NCBI GenBank assembly: GCA_020635435.1 | Contig: JACJZU010000001.1 | Span: 1,064,215 to 1,128,214 of the forward strand | DNA: 64,000 bases | Source of the DNA: Flavobacteriales bacterium | GTDB lineage: Bacteria > Bacteroidota > Bacteroidia > NS11-12g > UBA9320 | Direction of reading: 5' to 3' | Shown: positions 45,112 to 53,328 of the stretch, one piece after another | Numbering within the stretch: position 1 is the first letter of the stretch | How the letters are laid out: the number at the start of each line of letters is the position of its first letter | Position numbers and translations under genes: made by a program | The notes under the pieces: generated by a model | What the model saw: the letters and a program-made list of their open reading frames with translations, nothing else | What the model was told of the DNA's origin: nothing | Database searches by the model: none

Positions 45112-45332
45112 ATTTATGCAGAGAAGCGATCTTCTACGGAAATTCCTTCAGGAGTGAACACTATTTGTACGCCCTGTGGTTGGAATGTTGTAAGTACCGA
45201 AATGCGGATCAGAAAGCGGTTTCCATGTAAAAGTTCGATGTTGACTAAAAAACAGAAAAAGCCCTCACCTTTGCTTGAAGTGAATGTGTTCAACGAATTA
45301 ACTCCAAGGTGCGCATTTTCTACAAGTTCGAC

Positions 45333-46454
45333 ATGATCAAACACATATTTAAATGGGCTATGCTTGTATTCGGAATACTCATCCTGATCCTGGTGATCGC
45401 AACCATCCTGTACATGAACCTGAGCCCACAGTTCGGGGGGAATCATTCCAAAGAAGACAAAGCTCGCTACGAAACATCCGGTCATTATGCCGATGGGAAG
45501 TTTCAAAACCTCATGCCCACCAGCCTCGATTACAGCCTGAAGGGCATTTTAAACATGACCAGGGCTTTCATAAAGGGTAATCCGAACAAATCGCCTAAAT
45601 CGGATCTACCACAGGAGCAGCTGGACACCACCGAATGGAACACGCATTTTGATGATCAATTGATGTGGTTTGGACATTCCGCCTTTCTGTTGAAACTGAA
45701 TGGCAAGAACATTCTGCTCGATCCCATGTTGGGCAGATCACCAGCGCCGCATCCAACATTGGGGACTTCCCGCTACGCCGATTCGCTGCCTATTGAGATC
45801 GATGCACTTCCCGAGATCGATCTGGTACTCATTTCACACGATCACTACGATCATTTGGACTATGGTTCCATTCTCAAATTGAAAGAGAAGACCAAGAAAT
45901 TCTATGTACCCCTTGGAGTTGGCGCCCACTTGCGAGCCTGGGGCGTTGCTGAATCGAAGATCCGTGAATTCAACTGGTGGGATGAAACCGATCTGGAGGG
46001 TATCGATCTGGCTTTTACGCCTGCAAGACACTTTTCAGGACGCAAATTAGGGAACAATTACTCCACCCTTTGGGGCGCATGGGTCCTACGCACGGCATCC
46101 ACCCGATTATTCTTCAGTGGTGACAGCGGTTATGGCGAACATTTCAAGGAGATCGGTGAGAAGTACGGTCCTTTCGACCTGGCCTTGATGGAATGTGGAC
46201 AATACAATGTGAATTGGCCGGAGATCCATATGATGCCGGAAGAGACCGCACAAGCAGCTAAGGATGTGCGAGCGAGCGTTATGATGCCCATTCACTGGGG
46301 GGCGTTCACATTGGCCTTACACGACTGGAATGAGCCCCCTGCCCGAAGCTTCGCCAAGGCGAAGGAGTTGGGTGTGCAGATGATCACACCGGTGATCGGG
46401 GATGTGCTTGCGTTGGAGGCGCTTCCTGCTGCGGTGGAACCTTGGTGGCGCTGA
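45333..46454 (+). CDS. MBL-fold hydrolase (NAPE-PLD/UlaG-like), membrane anchored
   Basis: 373 aa from ATG 45333. An N-terminal membrane anchor (MIKHIFKWAMLVFGILILILVIATILYM) is followed by the metallo-beta-lactamase fold: WFGHSAFLLKLNGKNILLDPML, the metal motif HDHYDHLD, FSGDSGYGEHF (metal-bridging Asp) and PIHWGAFTL. This arrangement matches N-acyl-phosphatidylethanolamine phospholipase D-like proteins, so a lipid or phosphodiester substrate is plausible but unproven. The in-frame GTG at 45309 is upstream and less likely. No TAnnTTTG box was found. Confidence 0.87.
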   Translation: MIKHIFKWAMLVFGILILILVIATILYMNLSPQFGGNHSKEDKARYETSGHYADGKFQNLMPTSLDYSLKGILNMTRAFIKGNPNKSPKSDLPQEQLDTTEWNTHFDDQLMWFGHSAFLLKLNGKNILLDPMLGRSPAPHPTLGTSRYADSLPIEIDALPEIDLVLISHDHYDHLDYGSILKLKEKTKKFYVPLGVGAHLRAWGVAESKIREFNWWDETDLEGIDLAFTPARHFSGRKLGNNYSTLWGAWVLRTASTRLFFSGDSGYGEHFKEIGEKYGPFDLALMECGQYNVNWPEIHMMPEETAQAAKDVRASVMMPIHWGAFTLALHDWNEPPARSFAKAKELGVQMITPVIGDVLALEALPAAVEPWWR

Positions 46455-46785
46455 TGGGACAATGCCCCTAGGTAATAAAAGGATGATTCCATGAAGTACA
46501 CAAGGTTTCTAATGCTTGAACGGTTGTTATAGATCTTTGGGATCTATAGTAAATCGCTGTTGTCTTGGTATGTGGTTTTCAGGAAGAGGGAAGCATCTCA
46601 ATCGAATATTCTGGATTTGATTAAGGCTGTTGGGCATAGGTCTTCGATTCAACCGTACCGAAAATGGGAAATTGGGTGCGAATATTTGCTTGCACAATCA
46701 TCTATCAACCAAAACTCACTATAAAGCGGCAATCATATCACTAGAAGGAAGATCTGACAGCCATGAGATCACCGGTCGGTTTTAA
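46455..46785. other. 331-bp intergenic region between convergent genes
   Basis: AT-rich and without a credible reading frame. The only structure I see is the 8-bp perfect inverted repeat at 46528-46548. It may be a decayed remnant of accessory DNA, but nothing recognisable is left. Confidence 0.6.
46528..46548 (+). terminator. Perfect hairpin TATAGATC-N5-GATCTATA
   Basis: Eight-bp arms (46528-46535 and 46541-46548) with loop TTTGG, 74 bp after the MBL gene. No T-tract. It may end the MBL transcript or be an unrelated palindrome. Confidence 0.35.
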
Positions 46786-48540
46786 TTATGGCCGGTATTT
46801 GAAGAGAAAACTACCACCCTCGTCCCCCGCATTGATCACCGGTTTACCGATCGGGGTTTGGCCGGAATATTTAGACACAACTATGGAAACATGGTTAGCC
46901 AATTCTGCCGCATTGAAAGTAGTTTTTGTAGGATGTTCCAAAAACTCCAACAGGAAATGCGCAAAGGGACTATGATCAGATCCGTGATAGGTGTCGGCAA
47001 CATGTTCCAGATTCCCGCTCGAGATCAGGTACCTCGACCTCGGGTTTTGAATTCGATTGAGCTCTTCCCGGGTAATGCCTTCCCGCTCAGTCAGAAAGAG
47101 ACTGCCTGAAAAACACGCATCGGCAATGAACAATGTATGTTGGGTTGGCAGGTACTCGATGTATTTGGCAATAGTTGGATTACCCAACCAAGTTCCATTT
47201 TGGGTGATACTGCTTTTTCCATCGAAAGGAATCCAGTATCCGTTATCGAATAAACCATCGTAGTGACCATGCCCTGCGTAATAAACCACAATGCGGTCGG
47301 AAGGTTTTAGCACACGGGTGATCAGTGTCCTGAAAAGCGAATCAATAGTTTGTGTATTGCACCTCTTATTGTACAAGCGGGCTATGTGTTCTTCCGGGAA
47401 TCCGTAATGGCTCGTTAGGACTTCTGCAAAACGTTCGGCATCGTTGATCGGATTCTTCAGATCTGTCCAAGATACGTAGTCGTTTGCGGCAATAACGACC
47501 AAAAAGTCGCGGCCCTGCGAGGTATCAACTATTACCGTATCCGGTTGCACTTCTACCACCAGACTGGTCTGGGTTGCGAGCCCGCGATCGTTGATGGCCT
47601 TGACCTCAATTTCGTTCATTCCGGGTTGTAGATATACCTGTTTTTCGAAATAGTGAAGATTGCCTGACGAATCCTGAATAGGAATACTATAAACCGGAGC
47701 CGGTAGGTCCGAGTTTCTATTCGAGCGTACTGTGATCTCAACACGGTCGATCCGATTTCTCGAATATACCTGGCCTTTTACAACGATAGATGCGCTTTTA
47801 TGTTCCAATGCCTTCGCTGTTGCCCCTCTGGTGCCACTTATTGACAGAGCGGGCTCCGGAGGGTAGATCATGGTTATGTCCGGGTACTCATTTCCAACCT
47901 TCTGGTTCTGAAGTGTGCCGCGTAAAACCGTCTTCGCCGTGTCAACCGACAAAGGTTTGTCCGCAGGGAGTATATCGAAATTGAAGCGGTCTATCAGGAC
48001 GGCATCTTTGATTATTTCGGGAGCTTTTCCTGTCAGTATCCACTCCAACTCTGTTCGGCTTATGTGGTTTTGCCCGGGCGAAATAGAATTTCCTCTTGAA
48101 TGGATGACCGAACTGTAATCCATTGGAACTTCGGTAAATACAGTTACAAAGGATTCTCTACCAAATGGCGGAGCGAAAAGTATCTTGAAACTCGTCAAAA
48201 AGGAACTCTCACCGGGTCGCAAGGCAAAATCTAAGGGCTCTTGTCCCCGCGATAGATCTGGGAAGATCAAATTGATAACTCCATCAGGTTGAATGTCGAA
48301 TACTGCGAAGTATAGCGTTTTGGCTCCATGATAGTCAGGATTTGGATGGAATTGAACCATATACATACGCTCGTCGGCAATAACGTATCCGCCATTTGGA
48401 ACCTCACTCATCGTGTCCAAACGTCCGGATTGCTCACTCACCTCGAAGAGTTTGAGATGGAAGGGGGTGAGGTCTTGGGCGAACAAAACGGTGTTACAAA
48501 TACAGAAAAAGCAGATGCCAAAGATTCGAACTATACACAT
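46786..48540 (-). CDS. Caspase-family (peptidase C14-like) secreted protein
   Basis: 584 aa. Signal peptide MCIVRIFGICFFCICNTVLFAQ, then a beta-rich DUF4384-like domain (about 25-145), an Ig-like segment (about 245-335, IVVKGQVYSRNRIDRVEITV) and a C-terminal caspase fold (about 343-584). Catalytic H424 lies in YYAGHGHYD and C476 in IADACFSGS. Caspase-like proteins of this type are cysteine endopeptidases cleaving after Arg/Lys or Asp, and some act in signalling or phage defence. Its start codon directly abuts the left end of an IS21-family element (48541), so its native promoter has been displaced; expression is uncertain. Confidence 0.85.
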   Translation of the reverse strand: MCIVRIFGICFFCICNTVLFAQDLTPFHLKLFEVSEQSGRLDTMSEVPNGGYVIADERMYMVQFHPNPDYHGAKTLYFAVFDIQPDGVINLIFPDLSRGQEPLDFALRPGESSFLTSFKILFAPPFGRESFVTVFTEVPMDYSSVIHSRGNSISPGQNHISRTELEWILTGKAPEIIKDAVLIDRFNFDILPADKPLSVDTAKTVLRGTLQNQKVGNEYPDITMIYPPEPALSISGTRGATAKALEHKSASIVVKGQVYSRNRIDRVEITVRSNRNSDLPAPVYSIPIQDSSGNLHYFEKQVYLQPGMNEIEVKAINDRGLATQTSLVVEVQPDTVIVDTSQGRDFLVVIAANDYVSWTDLKNPINDAERFAEVLTSHYGFPEEHIARLYNKRCNTQTIDSLFRTLITRVLKPSDRIVVYYAGHGHYDGLFDNGYWIPFDGKSSITQNGTWLGNPTIAKYIEYLPTQHTLFIADACFSGSLFLTEREGITREELNRIQNPRSRYLISSGNLEHVADTYHGSDHSPFAHFLLEFLEHPTKTTFNAAELANHVSIVVSKYSGQTPIGKPVINAGDEGGSFLFKYRP

Positions 48541-48590
48541 TGTATAAACCGGTCAAATTGACCACCCTAAACCGCTGCAAATTGACCACC
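48541..48590. repeat. IS21 left-end terminal repeats (two units)
   Basis: CAAATTGACCACC occurs twice exactly 24 bp apart (ATTGACC at 48557 and 48581), each preceded by TAAACCG. Inverted relative to the right-end units. Confidence 0.75.
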
Positions 48591-48640
48591 TTAAGTGGCG
48601 GCGAAAAAAAATCATTTATGGCTGCGGGTTATAAACAAAT

Positions 48641-49393
48641 TTAGGCATTAATTTCTGTTGTAAATTGGGGTGATTTCTTTCGGAGTGATTCTCCTTTTAA
48701 TTCTATCCTATGACCATGGTGTGTCAGCCTGTCCATGATGGCATCGGCATGTGTTTTTTCACCGATTATCTCATACCATACTGCAACAGGCAGTTGAGAA
48801 GTAATCATGGTTGATTTGCGTTCATGTCGATCTTCAATAATGTCCATCAGGATCATTCGGGCATCCTTGTCCAAAGACTGCAAGCCATAATCATCCAGTA
48901 TCATCAGATCCAATTTCTGTATGCGGTTGGTTTCCCTCAGGTAGGTGCCTGCGGCTCTGGCTAGTTTGAGCGATGATATTAGCCGAGATGTATTGTAGTA
49001 GCCTACTTTGTAATCCATGCTGCAGGCATGGTAACCCAGTGCTGAAGCCAGATAACTTTTACCTACACCGGTACTCCCTGTAATCAACACGTTCTCTGCC
49101 TTATCTATAAAACTGCATTCAGCAAGCCTGAGCAGTTCCAGTTTATTGAGATTCCGATCGTCGGAGTATATGATATCTTCCAATGTGGCATGATATCTAA
49201 AATGTGCCGATGTAACAAGACGATTGTACTTGCGATTTTTTCGGTCATCAAACTCGTGTTCTACGAGTTGAGCGATAAATTGATCCTGAGTCAGGTCATT
49301 GCTCATGCCTGAGAGGATGGCTGCGTTGAAGGCATCGTACATTCCGTAGAGCTTCATCTGTTTCATTTTGTCTAATGTGTTTTGATTATTCAT
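48641..49393 (-). CDS. istB: IS21 helper ATPase IstB
   Basis: AAA+ ATPase that assists the IstA transposase by selecting target DNA. 250 aa from ATG 49391-49393 (MNNQNTLDKMKQMKLYGMYDAF), 7 bp after the istA stop. Walker A GSTGVGKSYLASALG, Walker B LDLMILDDYGLQSL, sensor region STMITSQLPVAVW and a C-terminal DRLTHHGHRIELKGES are all intact. The N-terminal helical part QFIAQLVEHEFDDRKNRKYNRLV is family-typical. Confidence 0.93.
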   Translation of the reverse strand: MNNQNTLDKMKQMKLYGMYDAFNAAILSGMSNDLTQDQFIAQLVEHEFDDRKNRKYNRLVTSAHFRYHATLEDIIYSDDRNLNKLELLRLAECSFIDKAENVLITGSTGVGKSYLASALGYHACSMDYKVGYYNTSRLISSLKLARAAGTYLRETNRIQKLDLMILDDYGLQSLDKDARMILMDIIEDRHERKSTMITSQLPVAVWYEIIGEKTHADAIMDRLTHHGHRIELKGESLRKKSPQFTTEINA

Positions 49394-49400
49394 AGTGTGA

Positions 49401-50930
49401 TTATTTGTAATATTGGTTTCCTCTGATGTTTGGGTGATGCGGCAGATCTTTGATCTCCGGGTCATCGGTAAAGTCCAGGCCTCTTTGCAGGATATCTGCT
49501 ACGGTTTTGTAGTTACAGGCATCATATTCCAGAGCCTTTGAACAAGCGGCTGCAAGCCTGACATGCCCAACTTTCTTTGCCAGGGATAAAACACCCATGC
49601 AACTGCGGTAGGCCTGCTCGGGATCGAGGATCTCAACGATGAGTTGTTCAACATGCGGATGGATGTTTCGTGCCCAGGACCTGAAGTAATCCGGACTCCA
49701 GTCGGTAATGAACTTATGTGTAGAGGCCAGATGTTCCTTTTCTGTGGTGTAATTGTACGCCGATTTGCTTCGCTTGTGTGTTGCGATACACTGGAATCTG
49801 GCATAGATATTCACCTGATCTTTGCTCCATACCAGCTTTACTTTTTTACCAATATAACTGTAGGGAACACTGTAATAGTGCTTGTCTTTATGCAGAAGGA
49901 CATGACCGGTTTTCATGACCGTAACCCAAGTGGTTTCTTTGATCTGATAGCTTTGAGAGGGAAGTGGTTTTAAATACTTCTTCTCCACTTGTTCAAAGAG
50001 CTGTCTTCGGGATAATTGCCCTGTGGTCAGCTTCTTGTTGTTTAACTGCTCCAAAAGAGGTCTGATAGCCTCGTTGAGCTCACCTAGACTTGTAAGGGGG
50101 CGATTGCGAAGGTGGGCATAAATCTCGCGGTAGATGATCTTTATCGCTCCTTCTACCAGTGCCTTGTCTTTGGGTCGGTATGCCCTTGCAGGAAGCACGA
50201 TCGTTTGGTAATGATCGGCGAAGTCCTGGAACATTTCATTTATCGTCGGTTCATATCGGTGGCTTTTCTTCACCGCACTTTTTAAATTGTCAGGAACAAG
50301 GGCCTGGGGCACTCCGCCATAATAGTTGAAGGCGGACTGCGTGCTGTTTATCAGGTCTTCTTTCTTCTGACTCTCCGATGCCTCTACATAGATCAGTTGA
50401 CTGGCACCAAGGATGCCGACAAATACTTCAGCATCACAGATCTCAGCGGTGTCCTCATCAATATAGGGTAACTTTTTACCCGCATAATCTATAAAGCATT
50501 TATCCCCGGCTTTATGATCAATTTTGAACGAGGGCTTTTCAGTTCCCCGCCAGCGAACAAAGTGTTCATTGAACTGGCTTGGCTGATAGCCCTGAGGGAA
50601 CTGTTCTATGTACTCTTGCCACAGATGCTTGCGTGTAACGCCGGGTTTCTGCAGTTCCTTTTCCATGTACCTGAAGAACCCGTACAAGTCTGCCAAGCGA
50701 TCCGATGAAGGCTGAGTTACTTGCTGTTGAAGCAATTTGTACAGATCCTGTTCGCTTAGATTCGCCAGGTCTACGCGGCTCAAAGAGAGTGATTTTATCT
50801 TTCGCAGATAACTCTTTACTGTATTACGCGATAGACCCGTACTGCGGGCTATCTTGGATTTAGAGGCTGATTCCGAATACAGCCTGATCAGTATTTTAAG
50901 TTTACTCATTGCTATTGGTTTGTTTGCCAT
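49401..50930 (-). CDS. istA: IS21 transposase IstA
   Basis: DDE transposase of 509 aa from ATG 50928-50930 (MANKPIAMSKLKILIRLY). MSKLKI at 50909 is an alternative. N-terminal HTH (SKIARSTGLSRNTVKSYLRKI), second HTH, then the RNase H-like core with DYAGKKLPY (first Asp), VPDNLKSAVKK (second Asp) and KDKALVEGAIKIIYREI (Glu). The C-terminal beta-barrel has KDKHYYSVPYSYIGKKVKLVW. The frame is intact, unlike many older copies. Confidence 0.94.
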   Translation of the reverse strand: MANKPIAMSKLKILIRLYSESASKSKIARSTGLSRNTVKSYLRKIKSLSLSRVDLANLSEQDLYKLLQQQVTQPSSDRLADLYGFFRYMEKELQKPGVTRKHLWQEYIEQFPQGYQPSQFNEHFVRWRGTEKPSFKIDHKAGDKCFIDYAGKKLPYIDEDTAEICDAEVFVGILGASQLIYVEASESQKKEDLINSTQSAFNYYGGVPQALVPDNLKSAVKKSHRYEPTINEMFQDFADHYQTIVLPARAYRPKDKALVEGAIKIIYREIYAHLRNRPLTSLGELNEAIRPLLEQLNNKKLTTGQLSRRQLFEQVEKKYLKPLPSQSYQIKETTWVTVMKTGHVLLHKDKHYYSVPYSYIGKKVKLVWSKDQVNIYARFQCIATHKRSKSAYNYTTEKEHLASTHKFITDWSPDYFRSWARNIHPHVEQLIVEILDPEQAYRSCMGVLSLAKKVGHVRLAAACSKALEYDACNYKTVADILQRGLDFTDDPEIKDLPHHPNIRGNQYYK

Positions 50931-50998
50931 TTGCTCACCATTTCTTAGGAGCAAGATGCTGCCATAACCAACAGCCAAAAAATGATGCCTTAGAGGGT

Positions 50999-51116
50999 GG
51001 TCAATTTAGTCCGGTTTACCCTAGTCAATTTCCTCCGGTTTACCATGGTCAGTTTCCTCCGGTTTACCATGGTCAATATAAAACGGTTTGCCCTGGTCAA
51101 TTTGTCCGGTCTATCC
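50999..51116. repeat. Five tandem 24-bp repeats at the IS21 right end
   Basis: Units of the form GGTCAATTT..CCGGTTTACC begin at 50999, 51023, 51047, 51071 and 51095, exactly 24 bp apart with 2-bp spacers. They match, inverted, the two left-end units. Presumed IstA binding sites. The last unit contains the terminal CCGGTCTATCCA. Confidence 0.85.
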
Positions 51117-51117
51117 A

Positions 51118-51302
51118 AGTAATTCAAGAATTTCAAATGACCTGCAACCCGCTCAACCAAACCTGCCAAGCGTGAACATGCGTAGTGATCATCGTCAACT
51201 ATGCAATAGCTCAGTACCTCAGATTCGTTGAACATATTACAATAATAGTTTCACCCGAACCATCAAATGATACTCAATCGTGAGTAGCTTACTAAGATCC
51301 CC
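51118..51302. other. Region right of IS21, probable displaced 5' region of the caspase gene
   Basis: No reading frame of note. Before the insertion this DNA would have been immediately upstream of the minus-strand caspase gene, and it should hold its promoter. I see only an imperfect -7 element (TATTATTG near 51240, minus strand). Confidence 0.45.
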
Positions 51303-51338
51303 AAAAAAAAGGAGGCAACATCATATGCCGCCCCCTCC
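51303..51338 (-). terminator. Intrinsic terminator of the sigma/barrel operon
   Basis: On the minus strand GGG-GGCGGCA pairs with TGTTGCC-TCC around the loop TATGA (G-T pairs included), followed by eight T residues (51310-51303). A strong rho-independent terminator about 45 bp after the barrel gene. Confidence 0.85.
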
Positions 51339-51380
51339 AACATGAATCACTAAAGTATAAAAAACGATCTTGATGCGCGT

Positions 51381-52715
51381 CTAGCGCAGGCGATATTCCA
51401 AACCGAGTTGCGCCTGTCGCAGCGATAGCCTGTGCGTATATGTTTCGAAAATGGATTGATTGGAAGCCCCGATGCGAACCGAACCGGCTACATTCCACTT
51501 TTGGCTGATACGGTATTTTAATCCGGCCTCGGCCTGCCACAAGAACAAATTCCTGCGCATGCCGGAAAGGTCGACGGATTCCTGCACAGTAAATGACCCA
51601 TCGCCGGCACCGGGTTGGGCATAACTTCCCTGAGCCGATACAATGCGCATGTAATTCAAACCCAGACCACCAAAACCCAACAAGCGACCTTTGCCTACCT
51701 CGTATTGAAGCGAAACAGGAATGCGCAAATAGCGGAATTGGGTCTCGCAATCGGGACAAGGCACTGAAGATGACGTAGTGGAAGTAGAATCAACGATCCG
51801 TTCGAGCAAGGCTACGCGCGTTCCCCGTTTGGTCTCGGTATAATACGGTCGTACCAGATAAACAGAGGTGTCGTAGGTCCATGTCGTTTGTTCCTCGGTG
51901 TAATTATGCGACTCGCGCACCCTCAGGTTGCCGGCACCCGCACTAAATGTCCAATGACCTTTTTTAGCAAGTAAATGCAAACCCCAATGGCTGCTATTCA
52001 GTACTTTTTCACTTTGTTTAAGCGGATCCGACTCATTGCCGGGCAGATCTCGCTGAATGCTTGTGACCCCAACTTCCGGAGCTAAATACCAGGCCCAGGC
52101 ATTGGGCTTGTAACTGAAGGCCGTTTTGTTGGCTGAAAGGATCGAAGCCGGGTGTTGAGCGGTTTTTCCGGAACCGAAGTTCAGGCCTATGCGTGAACGC
52201 AAACGCGTAGCTTCGAAAAGTCTTGGTTTAACGCCGGTTGCTTCCACCGTTGCATCCGGGGTTTCCTGAAGTTCTGTCGGTTCAGCGAGGTGTGGAATCA
52301 CAGAAGTAATATGTTCAGTTCTTGTTGCACCAACATGAGATTCACTAGCCAGGGGTATTTGAACAACTGATCCGCCGTTCGGGGAAGAAGGTATCTCCTC
52401 GTTTGAACGCTGTTCTGAAGATACCGGGGTCGGCTGAGTGGTTTGTGCGGGGGAAGGGTCTACGGCTGCAGTATTCCCTGTTTGGAGAGCGGTATTCGAG
52501 CCATTCAGTTCATAGCCAAGCCAAAACAAAACCGAACCACTGAAAAGGAACAGCAGGGCGAGAAGAGCAAGTCTTCGTCGCTTGCGCCAAACGGCACTGT
52601 TTGCAGGAGCCGGCATACCCGCCTGCGCAGCTTCCCAGAATTTCGGATCGTACGACAGCCCCTTGCCGTCCAATCCCTCCCGGAACAAATCGTCTATCGT
52701 TTTTCGCTTGGTCAT
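51381..52715 (-). CDS. Membrane-spanning protein with C-terminal outer-membrane beta-barrel-like domain, partner of the ECF sigma factor
   Basis: 444 aa. The cytoplasmic N-terminus MTKRKTIDDLFREGLDGKGLSYDPKFWEAAQ is followed by a basic stretch and one membrane helix (about 48-66, LALLALLFLFSGSVLFWLGYEL), a Pro/Ser/Thr/Gln-rich linker (about 72-150) and a barrel-like domain ending QAQLGLEYRLR. The start overlaps the sigma factor gene by 4 bp (ATGA), so translation is coupled. The cytoplasmic tail could hold an anti-sigma role, but the DNA-binding inhibitor itself is not proven. This arrangement recurs in Flavobacteriales. Confidence 0.78.
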   Translation of the reverse strand: MTKRKTIDDLFREGLDGKGLSYDPKFWEAAQAGMPAPANSAVWRKRRRLALLALLFLFSGSVLFWLGYELNGSNTALQTGNTAAVDPSPAQTTQPTPVSSEQRSNEEIPSSPNGGSVVQIPLASESHVGATRTEHITSVIPHLAEPTELQETPDATVEATGVKPRLFEATRLRSRIGLNFGSGKTAQHPASILSANKTAFSYKPNAWAWYLAPEVGVTSIQRDLPGNESDPLKQSEKVLNSSHWGLHLLAKKGHWTFSAGAGNLRVRESHNYTEEQTTWTYDTSVYLVRPYYTETKRGTRVALLERIVDSTSTTSSSVPCPDCETQFRYLRIPVSLQYEVGKGRLLGFGGLGLNYMRIVSAQGSYAQPGAGDGSFTVQESVDLSGMRRNLFLWQAEAGLKYRISQKWNVAGSVRIGASNQSIFETYTHRLSLRQAQLGLEYRLR

Positions 52716-53281
52716 CGCGTTACTTCAATCATTTTTTTTTCCTGTGCGTACATGCGTTCCAGTTGAACCTTTAATCGCCGCCGCGCCTCATTCACGTGCC
52801 ATTTGCTGGTCCCTTCCGACATGCCCAACATCTCGGCGATCTCGCGGTGCTTGAAGCCGTCGATCGCGTACAGGTTGAAAACCTTACCGGTCATTTCAGG
52901 CAAACTATTGAGCAAATTGCGCAGGTCCTTCTCCTCCAGTTTTTGCTCGCCCAGGTTTACTGTGTGCTCAGTTCCATCTCCTTCGTAGTCATCGTGCAGG
53001 GAGATCTTTGCCAACTGCCGCTGTTCCTTCCGATAGGTGTCGATCAGGTGATTCACCAATATGCGGCGGATCCATGTTGCCAGTGCAAAATCGTCTTTGT
53101 ACTGATCGAGCTTTTGAAGCACTTTGTAAAAACCTTCGTTTAAGCGTTGTATGGCTTCATCGGCATCGTTCGTGTATCGGAGTGCTATGCTGCTCATGAG
53201 CGGGAAATATTTCTTGTATAACTCATTCTGCGACCTTCGGTCATTCTTTAAGCATCCATCAACAAGTTTCCGATCGTTCAT
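52712..53281 (-). CDS. ECF-type RNA polymerase sigma factor
   Basis: About 189 aa from ATG 53279-53281 (MNDRKLVDGCLKNDRRSQNELYKKYFPLM). Region 2 (about 10-80) has YKDDFALATWIRRILVNHLIDTYRKEQR. Region 4 (about 120-180) has LPEMTGKVFNLYAIDGFKHREIAEMLGMSEGTSKWHVNEARRRLK. The stop overlaps the start of the membrane-barrel partner by 4 bp. A GTG two codons upstream is a less likely start. A UUCG-capped hairpin lies 9 bp upstream of the ATG. Confidence 0.93.
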   Translation of the reverse strand: MNDRKLVDGCLKNDRRSQNELYKKYFPLMSSIALRYTNDADEAIQRLNEGFYKVLQKLDQYKDDFALATWIRRILVNHLIDTYRKEQRQLAKISLHDDYEGDGTEHTVNLGEQKLEEKDLRNLLNSLPEMTGKVFNLYAIDGFKHREIAEMLGMSEGTSKWHVNEARRRLKVQLERMYAQEKKMIEVTR

Positions 53282-53290
53282 CAGCACATG

Positions 53291-53308
53291 AAGGCCCCGA
53301 AGGGCCCT
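53291..53308 (-). terminator. UUCG-capped hairpin upstream of the sigma factor gene
   Basis: On the minus strand AGGGCCC-TTCG-GGGCCTT forms 7 bp with a stable UUCG loop, between the T9SS gene stop (53329) and the sigma start. No T-tract. It may stop readthrough from the T9SS gene or reduce sigma translation. Confidence 0.5.
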
Positions 53309-53328
53309 CTGTATTCATTTTTCAATTC

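Larger units (their letters stand above)
48541..51117. mobile_element. IS21-family insertion sequence
   Basis: About 2.58 kb with 5'-TG...CA-3' termini: TGTATAAACCGG at the left end and the inverted TGGATAGACCGG at the right. It carries istA and istB on the minus strand. Both ends carry repeated 24-bp-spaced sites, two at the left (48541-48587) and five at the right (50999-51116), as is usual for IS21 transposase binding. I find no matching target-site duplication (left flank ...acacat, right flank agtaatt...). Both genes are intact, so the element may be active. Confidence 0.9.

Noticed and set aside
45037..45336. Plus-strand frame across the fic promoter
   Set aside because: Crosses the operator and -7 element of fic and ends in the MBL start region; composition is not protein-like.
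45114..45506. Minus-strand frame upstream of fic whose last 40 residues look protein-like
   Set aside because: It starts inside the MBL gene on the opposite strand and overlaps its 5' end; only the short tail is plausible, and no start or homologue is recognisable. Could be a decayed fragment.
50999..51116. CRISPR-like array
   Set aside because: The 24-bp repeats are contiguous with 2-bp spacers and match inverted units at the other end of the IS; they are transposase sites, and no cas gene is present.
48535..51125. Target-site duplication of the IS21 element
   Set aside because: Flanks acacat and agtaatt do not match in 4-8 bp; shifting the ends by 1-2 bp does not produce one.
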